Of a stretch of DNA of 59,646 bases, positions 59,432-59,646 are shown one piece after another; the first letter of the stretch is position 1, and each line of letters starts with the position of its first letter. Source of the DNA: Anaerococcus lactolyticus ATCC 51172 (lineage in GTDB: Bacteria; Bacillota; Clostridia; Tissierellales; Peptoniphilaceae); assembly GCF_000156575.1 (NCBI RefSeq), contig NZ_GG666044.1, forward strand, positions 322,580 through 382,225, read 5' to 3'. The position numbers and the translations under genes are program-made. The notes beneath the pieces were generated by a model that saw only the letters and a program-made list of their open reading frames with translations, made no database searches and was not told the origin of the DNA.

Positions 59432-59646
59432 CTATATAAATGGATTGTAAAACCTGCCCTGATTGATGAAAAATAAAGAAATTCCGATTCCGACCAAGGC
59501 TAGGGTGATAAATAAAATTACAAAGTCATTTTTACCAAAGGGTCTAGCCTTGTACCAAGTTCTAGTTTTATTTTTCCCAAAACGTCTTAATTCCATGGCT
59601 TGGGCTATGGCTTCAATCCTCTCTAGACTGTCAAAAATTAGGGGAA
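59432..59646 (-). CDS. ecfT: Energy-coupling factor transmembrane protein EcfT (C-terminal part; start outside window)
   Basis: The minus-strand frame entering from the window edge encodes 70 residues, including FDSLERIEAIAQAMELRRFG, the coupling helix with the Ala-Arg-Gly type signature of EcfT, followed by RTWYKARPFGKNDF, one transmembrane helix and the stop TAG at 59434-59432. EcfT is the shared scaffold of ECF importers and would serve S components such as ThiW and the one at 23265-23807. The EcfA ATPase genes are probably just outside the window. Confidence 0.88.
   Translation of the reverse strand, partial: PLIFDSLERIEAIAQAMELRRFGKNKTRTWYKARPFGKNDFVILFITLALVGIGISLFFINQGRFYNPFI

Noticed and set aside
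1-59646. CRISPR arrays, tRNA/rRNA genes, IS elements or prophage
   Set aside because: No regularly spaced repeats, tRNA cloverleaf, rRNA sequence, transposase, integrase or phage structural gene could be recognised.

Overview
The window looks like chromosome of a low-GC, Gram-positive anaerobic fermenter, most likely of the Tissierellia (Anaerococcus/Peptoniphilus/Finegoldia-type). This rests on gene content, not on a phylogenetic marker: a SufCBDSU operon of the Firmicutes type, a mannose-class PTS with HPr carrying both His15 and Ser46, ECF transporters, dipeptidases of families C69 and M20, a DUF3798-type ABC system, strong Shine-Dalgarno sites and consensus TTGACA-17-TATAAT promoters. I see no rRNA, tRNA, CRISPR array, IS element, phage gene or replication origin. 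Most genes are on the minus strand.

Layout. 1-0.84 kb: a two-gene chromate-type transporter. 0.9-1.7 kb: dihydrofolate reductase and a small glutaredoxin-like protein. 1.7-8.3 kb: a sugar regulon. A minus-strand operon (PTS IIA-IIB-IIC-IID, ManA, an AlsE/Rpe-type epimerase, an FSA-type aldolase) is divergent from DeoC plus a GntR/HutC repressor; each promoter carries a 14-bp palindrome of form TATGTnnnnACATA. 8.3-11 kb: thiW-thiM-thiE behind a promoter and a TPP riboswitch with an additional unexplained leader hairpin. 11-16 kb: sufCBDSU plus a small membrane protein. 16.1-16.4 kb: HPr. 16.4-19.8 kb: a decaying accessory patch (GNAT fragment, hydrolase fragment, ATC-hydrolase-like protein, membrane methyltransferase, membrane-protein remnant). 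19.8-23.8 kb: PepD, HemZ, a CpXC protein and an ECF S component. 24-29.3 kb: a four-gene ABC importer with a DUF3798 lipoprotein. 29.4-33.5 kb: FUSC-like protein, a degenerate nucleoside-hydrolase-like protein, an ABC-2 exporter and a small membrane protein. 33.6-38.9 kb: gltX-cysS-rlmB-yacP-sigma, a shortened version of the Bacillus gltX...sigH string in which a sigma-70-like factor occupies the sigH position. 38.9-41.7 kb: an orphan PTS IIB lacking its phospho-histidine, a HAD phosphatase, and nicotinate phosphoribosyltransferase. 41.7-44.8 kb: D,D-carboxypeptidase, a second ManA and a cytosolic GH84 hexosaminidase. 44.9-47.8 kb: a thioredoxin-reductase-like flavoprotein without CxxC and a frameshifted FMN/FAD flavoprotein reductase. 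47.8-51 kb: radA, glutamate-cysteine ligase, ogt. 51-57 kb: a maltose-type ABC importer whose MalF subunit has a large extra N-terminal region. 57.1-59.4 kb: a C69 dipeptidase and an unknown protein. 59.4 kb-end: the C-terminus of an EcfT protein.

The genes fit a peptide- and sugar-fermenting host-associated anaerobe: sugar entry by PTS and ABC systems, dipeptide hydrolysis, thiamine salvage instead of full synthesis, Fe-S assembly by SUF, and translation/RNA-processing housekeeping. The parts most worth following up are the AlsE/FSA/DeoC sugar regulon with its twin operators, the chimeric MalF, the sigma factor in the sigH slot, the two redox/PTS paralogues that have lost catalytic residues, and the double-structured thi leader.
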